Below, piece by piece: positions 48,975 through 60,100 of a stretch of 64,000 nt of DNA. The notes under the pieces were generated by a model. That model was not told the DNA's origin and made no database searches. It saw nothing but the letters and a program-made list of their open reading frames with translations. The first letter of the stretch is position 1; each line of letters starts with the position of its first letter. The position numbers and the translations under genes were made by a program. The stretch covers positions 58,501 to 122,500 of the forward strand of contig JAJAGP010000369.1 of assembly GCA_025084515.1 (NCBI GenBank). Direction: 5' to 3'. Source of the DNA: Ancistrus triradiatus (taxonomy: Eukaryota > Chordata > Actinopteri > Siluriformes > Loricariidae).

Positions 48975-49440
48975 TTTGACCAATCAGAACTGATCATTAA
49001 AAGTGTCAGCCAATCAGAAGGCTTGACTTGTTGACCAATCAGAATTGACAAGGGAAAATTTCGGCCAATCAGAAAGGTTCCTGGGCAATTATGATTGGTC
49101 AAAAATTTCAACAAACCAGAAAGGACCCGAAAAAAAAAAAAAAAAAAAAAATCAATGCTCAGTTCTTCAACCAATCAGAATTGCCCAGGAAAAATTTAAA
49201 CCCATCAGAAGTCTCGATTTTTTTTGACCAATCAGAAGGGACCCAAGAGAAATTTCAACTAATCAGAATTGACCAGGAAAAATTAGAGCCTACTGATTGG
49301 CGGAAAGTTTTCCTGGGCAATTCTGACTGATCGAAAATTTGAGCCTACTGATTGGCCTAAATTTTGAACCAATCAGAACTGACCCTGGGAAACATTTCGC
49401 TCAATCAGATTTGTCCACTAAAAATTTCGACTAATCCTCG
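48975..49440. repeat. Degenerate tandem repeat with ten CCAAT boxes
   Basis: Irregular units of about 30-60 bp carry (A/G)(A/G)CCAATCAGAA followed by TTGACCAGGAAAAATTT-like sequence. Intact CCAAT words start at 48980, 49010, 49035, 49065, 49171, 49228 and 49369 on the plus strand, and at 49094, 49296 and 49351 as ATTGG. Several decayed units (CTAATCAGAA, CTCAATCAGA, CCCATCAGAA) lie between. The words equal the consensus bound by NF-Y (RRCCAATCAG). A run of about 23 A at 49129-49151 interrupts the array. It lies about 100 bp beyond the stop codon of copy B. Confidence 0.85.
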
Positions 49441-49544
49441 TTTGCCTCGTTTAGACTTTAAGAAAAAAAGTGTCTTTTCTCACAGGTAAACCCGTTGGTG
49501 AGCAGAGTGCACCGTCCCACCCCTAGCGAGCAGCGATGTGAGGG

Positions 49545-51477
49545 TTAGGAGAGCGCGCCGTGTGCAGCGTTCCGGTTCCCCGTATGATTGCGCTGGTGCG
49601 TTTGCAGAGTGCTCTGCTGAGTGAACCTCTTGCCGCACTCGGAGCAGCCGTAGGGCTTCTCCCCAGTGTGAATGCGCTGGTGTTTTTGGAGAGTGCTCTG
49701 CTGAGTGAAGCTCTTGCCGCACTCGGAGCAGTAATAGGGCTTCTCCCCCGTGTGAATGCGCTGGTGTTTATGGAGATTTCTCAGGTCACCGAAACACTTG
49801 CCGCACTGTAAGCAGGGATACGGTTTCTCCCCGGTGTGGCTGCGCTGGTGTATCTGGAGCGTGGTCTGTCGGGTGAACCTCTTCCCGCACTCCGGGCACT
49901 GGTAGGGTTTCTCTCCGGTGTGAATGCGCTGGTGCGTTTGGAGGGTGCTCTGCTGGGCAAAGCTCTTGCCACATTCCGAGCACTGGTAGGGTTTCTCTCC
50001 GGTGTGAACGCGCCGGTGTTTCTGCAGAGTCGTATATCGAGTGAAACCCTTTCCGCACTGCCCGCACTGGTACGGCAGCTCCCCCGTGTGGATGCGCCGG
50101 TGGTGCTGGAGATATTTGAGTCGTGTAAAGCTCTTTCCGCAGTCCGGGCAGTGAAGCGGGCCCTCGCAGGACTCGGTACCGAGAGGATCAGTACCGAGAC
50201 GTGGACTACCGGAGCTTCTTGTGGGCATCACATATTCAATCTCTCCAGATTTCAGGACCGTTTCATATTCCTCATGGTGGCATCCCCTGATGTGGTTGTT
50301 GAGGTAATATTGTGGGCACAGCATGCCTGAGAAGACTTGGGTATCTGTGCTGTCTGCAGCAAAAAAAGATGTACCAAACTTAATATAAAAGGACAATATA
50401 AAAACAAAGCTAAATGTTTGAACATTACCATTCAGAACACTTTTTGTTCCAGAGGCAGTTGAAGGTGGCGCTGAGATCTTTCACATAATCCTCCGAGTAC
50501 CACACCAAGAGCTCCTCTCCCGGTCTGACGGGTCGACAAGTACGATAGAGAATCCCCCCTCGATACTGGAACCCCACCAGGTTCTGATCTTCATCGTTAC
50601 GAGCGCAATTCACGTATCTGAGAGACGACAATAAAAACTGAAGGACACAAAGAGAAGAGCGGTTCAAAGCAGTAAGTCTAAATCTTCAACAGCAGCTCTC
50701 TCACCTCATCCAATTGGAGTGCGTCTCCCTCGTGGCGTCTACGAATTCCTCGCACTGTCCTCTCTTCAATATCTGCAAAAGAATAGACAGCAATGAAATC
50801 CCACTTTTAACATTTCTATTTCTAGTGATTATGATTGTTGAGGAATCATCTCACCACCCAGGAGTATCCACTGTTCATGGCTTCCTCTTTATCCACCAGT
50901 TCTCCCTGGTACGGCCCGAAGTGAGCACCAACCGGAATAGTCTCCCCATTATTAAACACTCCCAGTCCTGCACCGGGAATATCAGACTGCCGAACCTCTA
51001 GACCAGGCGGAAGGGTCTGTTTGGCTCGGTCAGAGACCCCAATTGGAACAGCGCTATCAGAGATGAAGAGAGCAGGACCGTGAACCTCACACTTGTTGAA
51101 GAAGAATGATCTGCACTCCTCACAGTCTGGAAGCAGAGGGAACAACAGAGGAAGGGAATTACACTCAAAGGATTAAAGCTTAAAAAGGGAAAAATCTTTA
51201 AGAGGATACTGGGATTAGGAAAAAAATGGTACTGAGACAAAAAGCCTCATCTTACAGAGGTTCTCATCATCTTCGACCTCTTCCTCTTTAACGATTTGAA
51301 TTATCAGTCCATTGTGGATGTAGCTCTCATGACTGTAGCTGTTCAGGTCCACCTTCTTTTCCTCCTAATGTGTACACAAACACAGTAATCCATTAATAAA
51401 GCTCCATATCTCATCTTTTTTATATGGCTATAAGGTAAGGAAGGTGAACGGGGTACCTCTGGTGAATCCGGGTCCAT
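49545..51477 (-). CDS. PRDM9-like PR/SET zinc-finger protein, copy B
   Basis: Exons 51477-51457, 51364-51256, 51126-50855, 50772-50705, 50617-50429 and 50349-49545 give 487 residues if the last exon starts at 50349. It begins MDPDSPE in an ACCATGG context. The zinc knuckle and all three SET tyrosines (GPYQG, GILYRTC, VWYSEDY) are kept. The main SET exon differs from copy A by four residues in 90, and the next-but-one exon is identical except for its end. There a 2-bp deletion changes the phase, and only an acceptor 4 nt further in (GCAGACAG) restores the finger frame; the acceptor used by copy A would create TGA at the junction. The isolated finger after SET has lost its first cysteine and is shortened by about four residues. 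Seven tandem fingers follow. The function is expected to be as for copy A, with a different DNA target. Confidence 0.83.
49566..50154 (-). other. Seven-finger C2H2 array of copy B
   Basis: Seven 84-bp fingers. Contact residues (-1, 2, 3, 6) read RKYH, RTTK, QSTT, RTTI, DRNK, QSTK, QSTT. Only the first finger recalls copy A (RKDT). The array ends HTGNRNAAHGALS and the stop. The linker after finger 1 is TGELP instead of TGEKP. Confidence 0.9.
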
Positions 51478-51705
51478 GGTTTCTCTTGACATGTTTGAAG
51501 CAGATTTTCTGCAGTTTCTCCTCACACACCCACTCTGTCTCTAAGAGGTCCACAATCCGCTTCCGACAAGTCAGTTCATCAACTTTTTTCCCTGCTGTCC
51601 TTAAACAAAGTCCACAGAGAATTGGTTTGCCAACTTTGAATGAGAATTTAGCAGGCTTTGCACAGAACCTTGACCTCAGCTCCATCAAACGCCTCAAAAA
51701 ATGCT
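51457..51705 (-). other. Exon 2 of copy B with an overlapping out-of-frame ORF
   Basis: The exon appears to run from an acceptor at 51706 (TTCCAG) to the donor at 51456. Besides the short MDPDSPE start, another frame is open across the whole exon: HFLRRLMELRSRF, KVGKPILCGLCLRTAGKKVD, LTCRKRIVDLLETEWVC, EEKLQKICFKHVKRN. It looks protein-like (paired Cys, no stops) but cannot continue into the next exon, where that phase meets TGA. Copy A has the homologous DNA with TAG in this frame (44117). I do not recognise the sequence as a known domain. It may be a relic of an ancestral N-terminus or an upstream ORF. Confidence 0.5.
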
Positions 51706-52049
51706 CTGGAATGTCAGAAAACAGCCAGGGATTATTGTCAAATATCAGAAGCCAACCTCACATTCATGTTCCAAAATCAAGTGGAAAACCCTTTAAAAGA
51801 ACAAAGACTGTAATAGCAACAAAGGTGGAGGGCAAACTCTACACTAATACCCATGTTTTGGGTGTTTTTGGAACTAATTAATGTACCTACTCCTTAAGAC
51901 TCAATCTGAAGATGCATATTTGCTGTATGTTGCACTGTGTAGGGTGCAGATGATGTTCTGGTTTATGTTACAGCATATTGTTGACTTCTACAAACCATTT
52001 GTGATGCTAACTCACTCACAGCTAAGCTACAAGCTTCAGTAGAACTTAC

Positions 52050-52260
52050 CTTGTGTTTAAAAGCAGAACGAATTTAAACCACCTCCGATAGAAACAGTAA
52101 CGATCTCTTATTGTTATTCCATCATAACAAACTGATAGTAAATAAAATATTTAAACATAGAGGATTAACTGGATAACAGAGCCGACGCAGCTCTGTTCTT
52201 CTTTGAGACTGTCGCCCTCCAACTGAAAGACTTCTACCGCCACCTTTTGGACGTCAATGT
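52050..52260 (-). promoter_or_regulatory. Promoter and non-coding exon 1 of copy B
   Basis: Mirror image of 43565-43793, with the same CTTTCAGTTGGAGGGC block and the same exon 1 donor at 52049. Similarity to copy A continues into intron 1 (CATCATCTGCACCCTAC, CAGATTGAGTCTTAAG), so the duplicated unit includes the promoter. Confidence 0.65.
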
Positions 52261-52269
52261 GGCTAAATA

Positions 52270-53620
52270 TGTCCGTTTTGTTTACTTTAGAGTGCCTAAA
52301 GCATTGTAGAGGAAATCTTATCCGATAAGGTGTTACGTTTGCCTCTTTAATTTGTCAATTTTTAACGTGTTTGAGAGAGAAATACTACTACAGTGGTGCT
52401 TAAGTTTGCGAACGCTTTAGCTTTCTGATTTAGCTCATATTTCTGAATATCAGCTAAATAAATACAAGATAAATCATATTTTCACACAAGTCCTAAAAGT
52501 AGATAAAGGTAACCCAGTTAAACAAACGTAACAAAAATATTACACTTGGTCGTTTATTTAATGAGGAAAATGATCCAATATTACATATGTGTATGTACTA
52601 GCTAAACTTTCGGAAAGCTCTGTGGAATTTTCCACAGAGTTTTACATAGTCAGCTGATTCGTAGTACTTCACAAAGTCCTTCAGAGCGCAGTTTAGTTTT
52701 ATTTCTGTCAAAATGAACACATTTTATTATATAACAAATCACATTATATAAACTGCTATGTTTGATTCTTATAGTATTATTCTTTAATACGTGACAGATG
52801 AGCCTTAGTAGGTGCTTAGTGCTTAGGTTTGTTCCCTTCAGAATTATGGAATTATTTCCATTTAGAAATTAAAGACTGTCATCTCATACAACATTCTCTG
52901 CATTCTGTTTCAGAGCATTATAACCTGTATAAGACATGCCACAATTATTAATTACAATGGCACAAACTGGTATTTTGTGGTGTATTAGGTGTTATACCTG
53001 TTTAACATTATACTGATTGACAAATACGCTCCTTAAACATGATCCTATAATACTGCATTTGTTTGTCATGCACAACAAATAAACGTGTAATGAGACAATA
53101 TGCAAAACACTGTTTAATATTATGCACAGTAAATCCAGAAGAGCATACATAGAGCATATAAATACAGTGACAGTTACTGATATAATCAGTGCAGTAGTAA
53201 ATTCATATTAAAAAATTCACGGCCACAAATGCCTGTTAATTATATTAAAAAATCTCCTGGATATTTAGGCATTTGTTGAAAAGAAGCACAAAATAGTGGT
53301 TTCATATTTAAAACTGGATCAGGGATCAAATTTTTGCACTTACACTACAGTTGCATTTCATATACTGGAGTTTTTACTGAATAAACACAGTTAAGTCAGA
53401 AAAATAATCAGTTTTGTGCTTAATATTATAAATACCCTTAATCACAATTATCACCAGCAGTTACTGTATCATTCCAGAATCACAACATGCACTGAGTTAT
53501 GACCAGAGTGAAATGACATGACCTGTATGAGGTGTGTGGTTGTGGTTTTAAAACAGTCCTAGGTTTGATACAGGTCAAAATGATCTGAATAAAAAAAAAA
53601 TCCCTAATAAAGGATATCTG
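52270..53620. other. Intergenic DNA and kcp 3' untranslated region
   Basis: AT-rich, no exon seen. The right part, next to 53627, should hold the kcp 3' untranslated region on the minus strand. ATTAAA-type signals exist but none can be chosen with confidence. Confidence 0.4.
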
Positions 53621-53626
53621 ATTCGC

Positions 53627-55394
53627 TTAGTGGTTTTCATAAATGATTTTTGGGCATTTCTCAGGGGATATGCAGTGGGCATCATGTTCCACTAGCCCGG
53701 CTGGGCACTGGCAGCCTGGTACACAAGGTTTAAAGCAGTGTGTTTCGATCACACCCAGGGGTACGTCCTTGTTGAAGCACGTTTTCGGACAAGGTGGACC
53801 GCATTCATCGAAAACATACCCACGGTCCACGGGACAGCCCACCGCTGCAGAATGAAAGATGCAGGAGAGAAAAATCAAAGAAGTTACAAGTGCTAACACA
53901 GTGAATGTGACTGAGATAACAGAGATCAACAATTTGTAAGAGATGTCCACAAATCTTTGATCATATGCAGTACCTATCCATCGCTAGTTAATCAAAACAA
54001 GTTATTTTCAATGGATAAATCGTAGTATAAGGAAATACCTCAACTAAAAAACATTGTGCGTGCGTGAAACCCACCACAAAGTGCAGGTGATCTCCAGTGA
54101 AGGACAACTCCAGCCTCACGGCACTCAGAAGCATACGCCTCCAGAGCGTCACAAACACACTCATCCGTGTTGGAGCCGCAGGCACACAGGTCATACACAC
54201 ACGAAGCAAAAAACATCTCAGGTGGCACCACTTTATGGCAGCGCTCGAACACAGAAGACTTCAGCACTGCACATCGGCTGTTAGCTGCCTTGCGAGCGGC
54301 ATAGCCTGCCTCTTTACACGGGTCAATATTCCTTGCATCAGAACACTGACCATTGGAGTGATTCCCACTGCCCACCTGGGACGAAGCAAGAGACGTTCAT
54401 GAAAGACAAAACTATGAGAAAGCACCAGCGATACCACGCAAGTACTCAAGGAAAAGAGCTAACTTTTATGTGCCTATTGATGAAATTAAATCAGCAGCAG
54501 GTGTTAATATTCCGGCAAGCCCGACCACAGCACCATGAGGAACCAATCTCTTTTCTTGCATCTACAGCTGCTATTGTCTCTTTTTATTAACGGTGTTTCT
54601 GGTAATGTCTGAAATTACTTGCTTATAATTGACATAAAAAGTCTATCGAACATTTAAATATTTACATTTAAAGTGCTATACGTTCAGGTTATGCATTGAC
54701 AAGTATTGTATTACCTTCCAGTCATTCCCAAAAGTTGCCTCAGAGGTGCTGATCCGGCCGTTGCGTAGCTTCATGTCATCCTGAGGGTAGTTGTTGAAGT
54801 TGCCACACAGGCCACACATGTGTCTCTTGTAGGTGCCTGGAACGCTTACCTCCAAATGAGAGCGTCCGTTCCACTGAACCTGAAAAGAGGGAAAGAACAG
54901 ACTTCCTCAGTCCTGGACCAATGTCAGTGAACATCACTGACAAAATTACAGGCAGCACAGCACACAGTGTACCTTCACACCGAGGTTAGTATTGAGGAGA
55001 ATGGTGTTGGTTTTTCGCTCGACATATACTTGCGGCTCTACAAGGAATGGCAGGGAGACGGTTTGATAGTTGACCTGAAAACAAGAGCAACAAGAGTCCA
55101 GATCCATCTGAATAATCCGGTTAAAAGAATGAATACTCAAAATGAATACAGACCAAATCAAATAGGACATTCTGAAAATGTAACGCAATCGTCAAGCTTC
55201 TACGAGCAAATATATTTCTAACTTTCTTTTTTTCTAGATAGGACTTATCACCTTCACAACCCAGTCCTGCAGCAGCTGTACGACAACGTTACCGATGTAC
55301 ACCATCACTTCTTTAGTCCAGGACACTCCCTTACGACCACGGTCATCGTTAGTCACATGAATGCTGTACGTAAACACAGGCAGAATATTCAGAA

Positions 55395-55427
<33 letters not shown>

Positions 55428-56480
55428 TCTGATAGAATATGTTTATAATACTAAAATACTTCTCTTAATTTATGTTAATATTACACAGAAAAGTGTCTCG
55501 AAAGAAGAATTGCTATGTGTTCACTGGGAAATCGTACATTGTGCGAATTGGATGCCAAAAGTGTATATAGTTTTATACAACACTTAATTCCGACCTTGCA
55601 ATGTGGTTGAGAACCGTTTTTCAGAGCAAAACTGCATCACTGTGTTGACGCAGTAACCCTAATAAATAATTAAATTATATCGACTCAATTTTAATGCATT
55701 TTAATCTTAGTTTTTGCCTTCTTTCCTTTAAACTTTGCTTACTTGCACTTGTATTTCAAACTATTGAGCCTTTTGCAGCGTAACTGTGTTAACACGGTGG
55801 GAAATTGTTACCGTTGCGTAGCAGCAACTCGTCTGTTGTGGACCGACTTTTTGCAGAAGGTATTATCAGTGTTAAAATATATTTAGTATGAAATTCAGGG
55901 CTTCTGCAATTGATTTTGTTGTATGTTATCGCGAAAAACATCACAACTGCGATTATCTACGGCACTCACCTTCGACTCACATTCACGATGTTTTTCACCA
56001 TAACACCCTCCCTGTCGTGTCCTGTTGCTTAAATACAGCTCTGGTAAAAATTGAGAGTAGTCCAAAATTATCAGTTTCTCCAGTTTTACTATTCATAGGT
56101 TCGGTTTTATTTTGTTTTGTTCTATAAATTACTGACAAATTCCAAATAAAAATATTTGCTAAATATTTACTTGCAGCAATGACAAGATTCATTTATTCGC
56201 TGTACATGACAACTGGTCAAAACAACAAAGACGACGCCTTGTTTTTGGAACTTGATTAATAATATAAATAATAATATAAAAAAACAAGTTCAAATTCATT
56301 TTTTAAAGAAAGGGTACTACTGTTTTAAGCTAGGAAAGTTCTGAAATCTGAAGGATTATGTTACACTCACCTGAAGTCTCCGGCTTCACAGTCCTGGGCC
56401 AGGACGTACGTACACGAGCCCTGGAAGTTGACCATCTTGCCATCAAACGTGCGATAGTGAGGGTCTCCGAAGACGATGCA
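53627..56480 (-). other. kcp: VWD, C8 and TIL domains of kcp
   Basis: VWD spans exons 56543-56371, 55363-55252, 55074-54973 and 54879-54715: CIVFGDPHYRTFDGKMVNFQ, DFSIHVTNDDRGRKGVSW, then VPGTYKRHMCGLCGNFN. It contains GDPH, the sequence at which several VWD proteins cleave themselves. C8 is in 54375-54075 (CHKVVPPEMFFASCVYDLCA). TIL is in the last exon (CPVDRGYVFDECGPPCPKTC, then GCQCPAGLVEHDAHC). The cysteine pattern looks complete. Confidence 0.92.
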
Positions 56481-56596
56481 GGTAGCAGGACGCGGGATAC
56501 AGCGTGGACAACACAGACCAGGAATCAGAGAAGGAGTTTCGTCCTGCATATGTGCACATTGATAGACATAAACATCATAAATAAGCACCAAAACAC

Positions 56597-56660
<64 letters not shown>

Positions 56661-57067
56661 ACTCACGGAGGCACACGTTACTGTGGGGCACCTCTCAGCT
56701 TGGCAGTGCACGTTTCCGGACATGCAGCTGCAGGAGGTGCACTCGTCCACGTCCCATTGCTGGTTGGAGTTGTACACTTGCCCCTCGTAGTCGCACTGCA
56801 CACTGACGTCTGTAACACATACAAGAATCACTCTCAAAGAATCAACACAAAAAATACACGCATATACTCTACAGCGGGTGCAGACAGAGGTACCTTGGCA
56901 TTCGTAACAGCATTTTCCGGGGCTTTTGACCTTGGCTTGTCCAGCCTGGCAGATGAGTGGAGCGCACTCCTCAATATTACACTCGATGTGTCCCAGCTTA
57001 AACAGGAACGCAATAATAGTACAATTATAACACTGTCTGTGAGCATATACGCACCTTTAGGAGCATT

Positions 57068-57111
<44 letters not shown>

Positions 57112-60100
57112 GATCTGGCTTACGTTGCACGAGCAGGTGATGCACTCATCTTCACTGTCTGTCCAGCTCTGACCGTTGGGCACCCATCCTCTCTCTCCAT
57201 CCACTACACACACTGAATGCCAGACACGTAGTTATGTGCAACAGTCAAACAAAAATGTTTCTTTAAATGCTTAGATCTTAATAGAAAAGAGCTTAACACA
57301 CGAAACAAACCTAAATATGACATTTCTGCAATTTTTCGCATTAATAAAACAAGAAAAATTTGCAAATCACCCGAATCTGAAAATGTTGGGATGGTATGGA
57401 AATGCAAATAAAAAAAAACACACTTATTTTATTGCAGGCAGTATGAAACATAGATATTTCGTGTTTTTTCTGGTCAGCTTAATTTAATTTCTTAATAAAC
57501 CAGCCTTCCCTGCAATTCAGGCCTACAGCACATTTTAGGAACAATTTAGGGCTAGTAATGAGGTAAAAAACTAAATAGTGATGTCTGATTATAATCATGA
57601 TTTGGTACAAAAGCAGCATCCATAAAATTGGAGTAAAGATGGGCAGAAGATCTCCAGTTTATCAACAAATTCATAAGAAAATTATTGAAATGTTTAAAAA
57701 TGATGTTCCTCAAAGAAAGACTGGAAGGGATTTACATACTTCTCCCTCTACAGTGCATAATATCATTAAATGATATTAATGAAGGAATTTCCTAAAATGC
57801 CTAAACTGACGAGGGATGATCTCCGATCCCTCAGACGGCACTGCATCAAGAACCGTCATTCATCAATAGCTGATAGAACCACCTCGACAAGGGATTACTG
57901 TGGGATTTTGTGTATAATATTTTTTTTTATCTCATTACTAGCCCTAAATTTCCCCCGTCCAGCGTATTTTTGTAATGTGTTGCAGGCGTGGAATGCAGGA
58001 ATGGATGTTTATTAACAAATGGAATTAAAAAACATGAAAAAATTAAATATCTCAGGTTCATACTGTCTGCGATGAAATAAAAGTCAAAGTAAATGTAAGG
58101 AACGCTCTGGGGTTTTTTCTTTGCAGTTTCCACGTCGTCCCAACTTTTTCTGACAAACTAACAAATGGTACCATTGCAGACAGGGCAGCAAGAGTCTGGT
58201 GGTGTGTACTCTTCATCTGGAGGGCAGTTTAGAGGAAGGCAGGCCTGATGGATGCACGTCCATGTTAGATCCTACACACACACACACACACACACATTAT
58301 CACTTGTGTAATCACATCAATGTTTACAGATAAATATAGCTACCTTAAAGTATCTAGTCTACCTTGCACTGGCAAGTGAAGCATGGGTCATCTGTAGCAA
58401 GAACTTCGTTTCCTATTATCGCCGCTGTACAATTACTGAGAGGTTCTGCAACAAAAAAACATGCAAAGCAAATCAGAGCACTGATCTTAAAAGTCAAATC
58501 ACAACGCAAAAACTTGGAGCTGGAGAAATGAAGAAACCCGGACTAATTGAAGAACTTTAATAAAGTTAAAAGGTGTAGAAGATACTGCATTTAGAAGACT
58601 CCCTGTTACAGAGTGACTTACAAATAATGTATTCAGATAAATATACAAACGCTGAAGGTCAAACAATCTGAATTTCACACATTTTGTGTCTAGTATGATG
58701 ACTTGTATGAAAATCAGACCATGTTATGAGTAGTTTTAATAAATAATGCCAAACTCCGCAGTTCTAACTTGTTCTTACTCCTCTATATCTTAGGTTATGC
58801 TTTTTGAACCTTTATTATATTCTGCAAACTACGTAATAAATACTAGATGTGTAAGTTTGACTGGCATTGTAAAACATCTCATCTAATCCTTATTGTCTTT
58901 TATTCAGCCCAGTCTGATTTATCCCGATACTGACGTGCACAGACTGGACAGCAGGAGTCAGGGCCGTTAAACAGGATGTTATGTTTGGGACAGTCCACCA
59001 GGCTAGGACACTGCTTCCTGAAACAGCGTAGGTGCTGCTGTCCATCGGGCATGACCTACAAACACACAACAAACATACTTTCAGGGATCCCACGTATTTC
59101 ACCCACAAAATTAAGCAATAATACCAATACATAGCAATTCTGATCCATCAAATCAAGACCAGCTAGAAGCTAATTCAGCATTGATCATTGAAGAGCAACT
59201 GATCTTCAGTCTCGTTGCTCTTCAGTCGAGCTGAGACTCCATTAAGAGTCCAGGACCTTAGATTTACTCTACTGACTTTTTTGCATTTCTCGGTCTTTCC
59301 AGCTTAAATCCAAATCCTGGTTTGTGATTAAGGGTGATGAACCTCGGCTCATCGGAACGATCGGGCTGCTCATTAAGAGCTTCATCTAACTCATTTAAAT
59401 CCAAACATGTTTTCTAAGCCAGTCGATTTTATAAGCTCATTATAATGATTACAAATAAATGTGTTTGAGACTCTACCTCACAGGTGCAGATCTGACACGG
59501 ATCTTCGGAAGGATGAAAGACCTCCCCGGGTCCGTACACGTTACCATCATAGATGCAGTCTGAGAAAAAAACCAGAAATGCCAAACTCAAACCGCTTCTA
59601 CCTCCGTTTCAAAGTGCACCACTTGTACTCCGTGCATTCTGGTACCTGCACACAGGGGGCAGCATTCTCCAGGCACGCTGATCCGGTTAACGCACGGGGA
59701 GAGACACTGGATCTCCGAGCAGGTGGTCACTCCGTCCACGCACATGCAGGACATGCAGGGACTGCTGGAGGCGAACCACTTGCTGCCCTCAGCATGTTCG
59801 ACACCATCGTACACACAGCCTGAGATAACGTGAAGTTGAGTTACGTTAAAAATGCATCCATAAAAATGTGAGTTTTTGTAGACTAACTTTGATCTTTTAT
59901 GGGTTTGTACCTCGACAGCGTGGGCAGCAGGACTCTGGATCTGTGACCTGTTGCATGCAGCTTAGCTTTGCACAATGTGGACCAGCACAACTCACCTTAC
60001 CACCCTGAGGAACACACACACACACACACACACACACAAGTTTAAGGTAGGTACATCATTGAGGGATAAGCACCACTTTTAATATGATTCTTTTTCCTTT

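Noticed and set aside
49480..50330. Plus-strand and other-frame ORFs over the copy B array
   Set aside because: Same cause: antisense and off-frame readings of seven zinc fingers.
51510..51700. A KRAB domain in the out-of-frame ORF of copy B exon 2
   Set aside because: KHVKRNH faintly recalls the KRAB 'NVKRNY' stretch, but the rest does not match and the frame does not join SET.
56358..57145. 251- and 103-codon ORFs through the TG/CA runs
   Set aside because: They are Cys-Val or His-Thr repeats produced by the microsatellites and overlap kcp exons on the opposite strand or introns.
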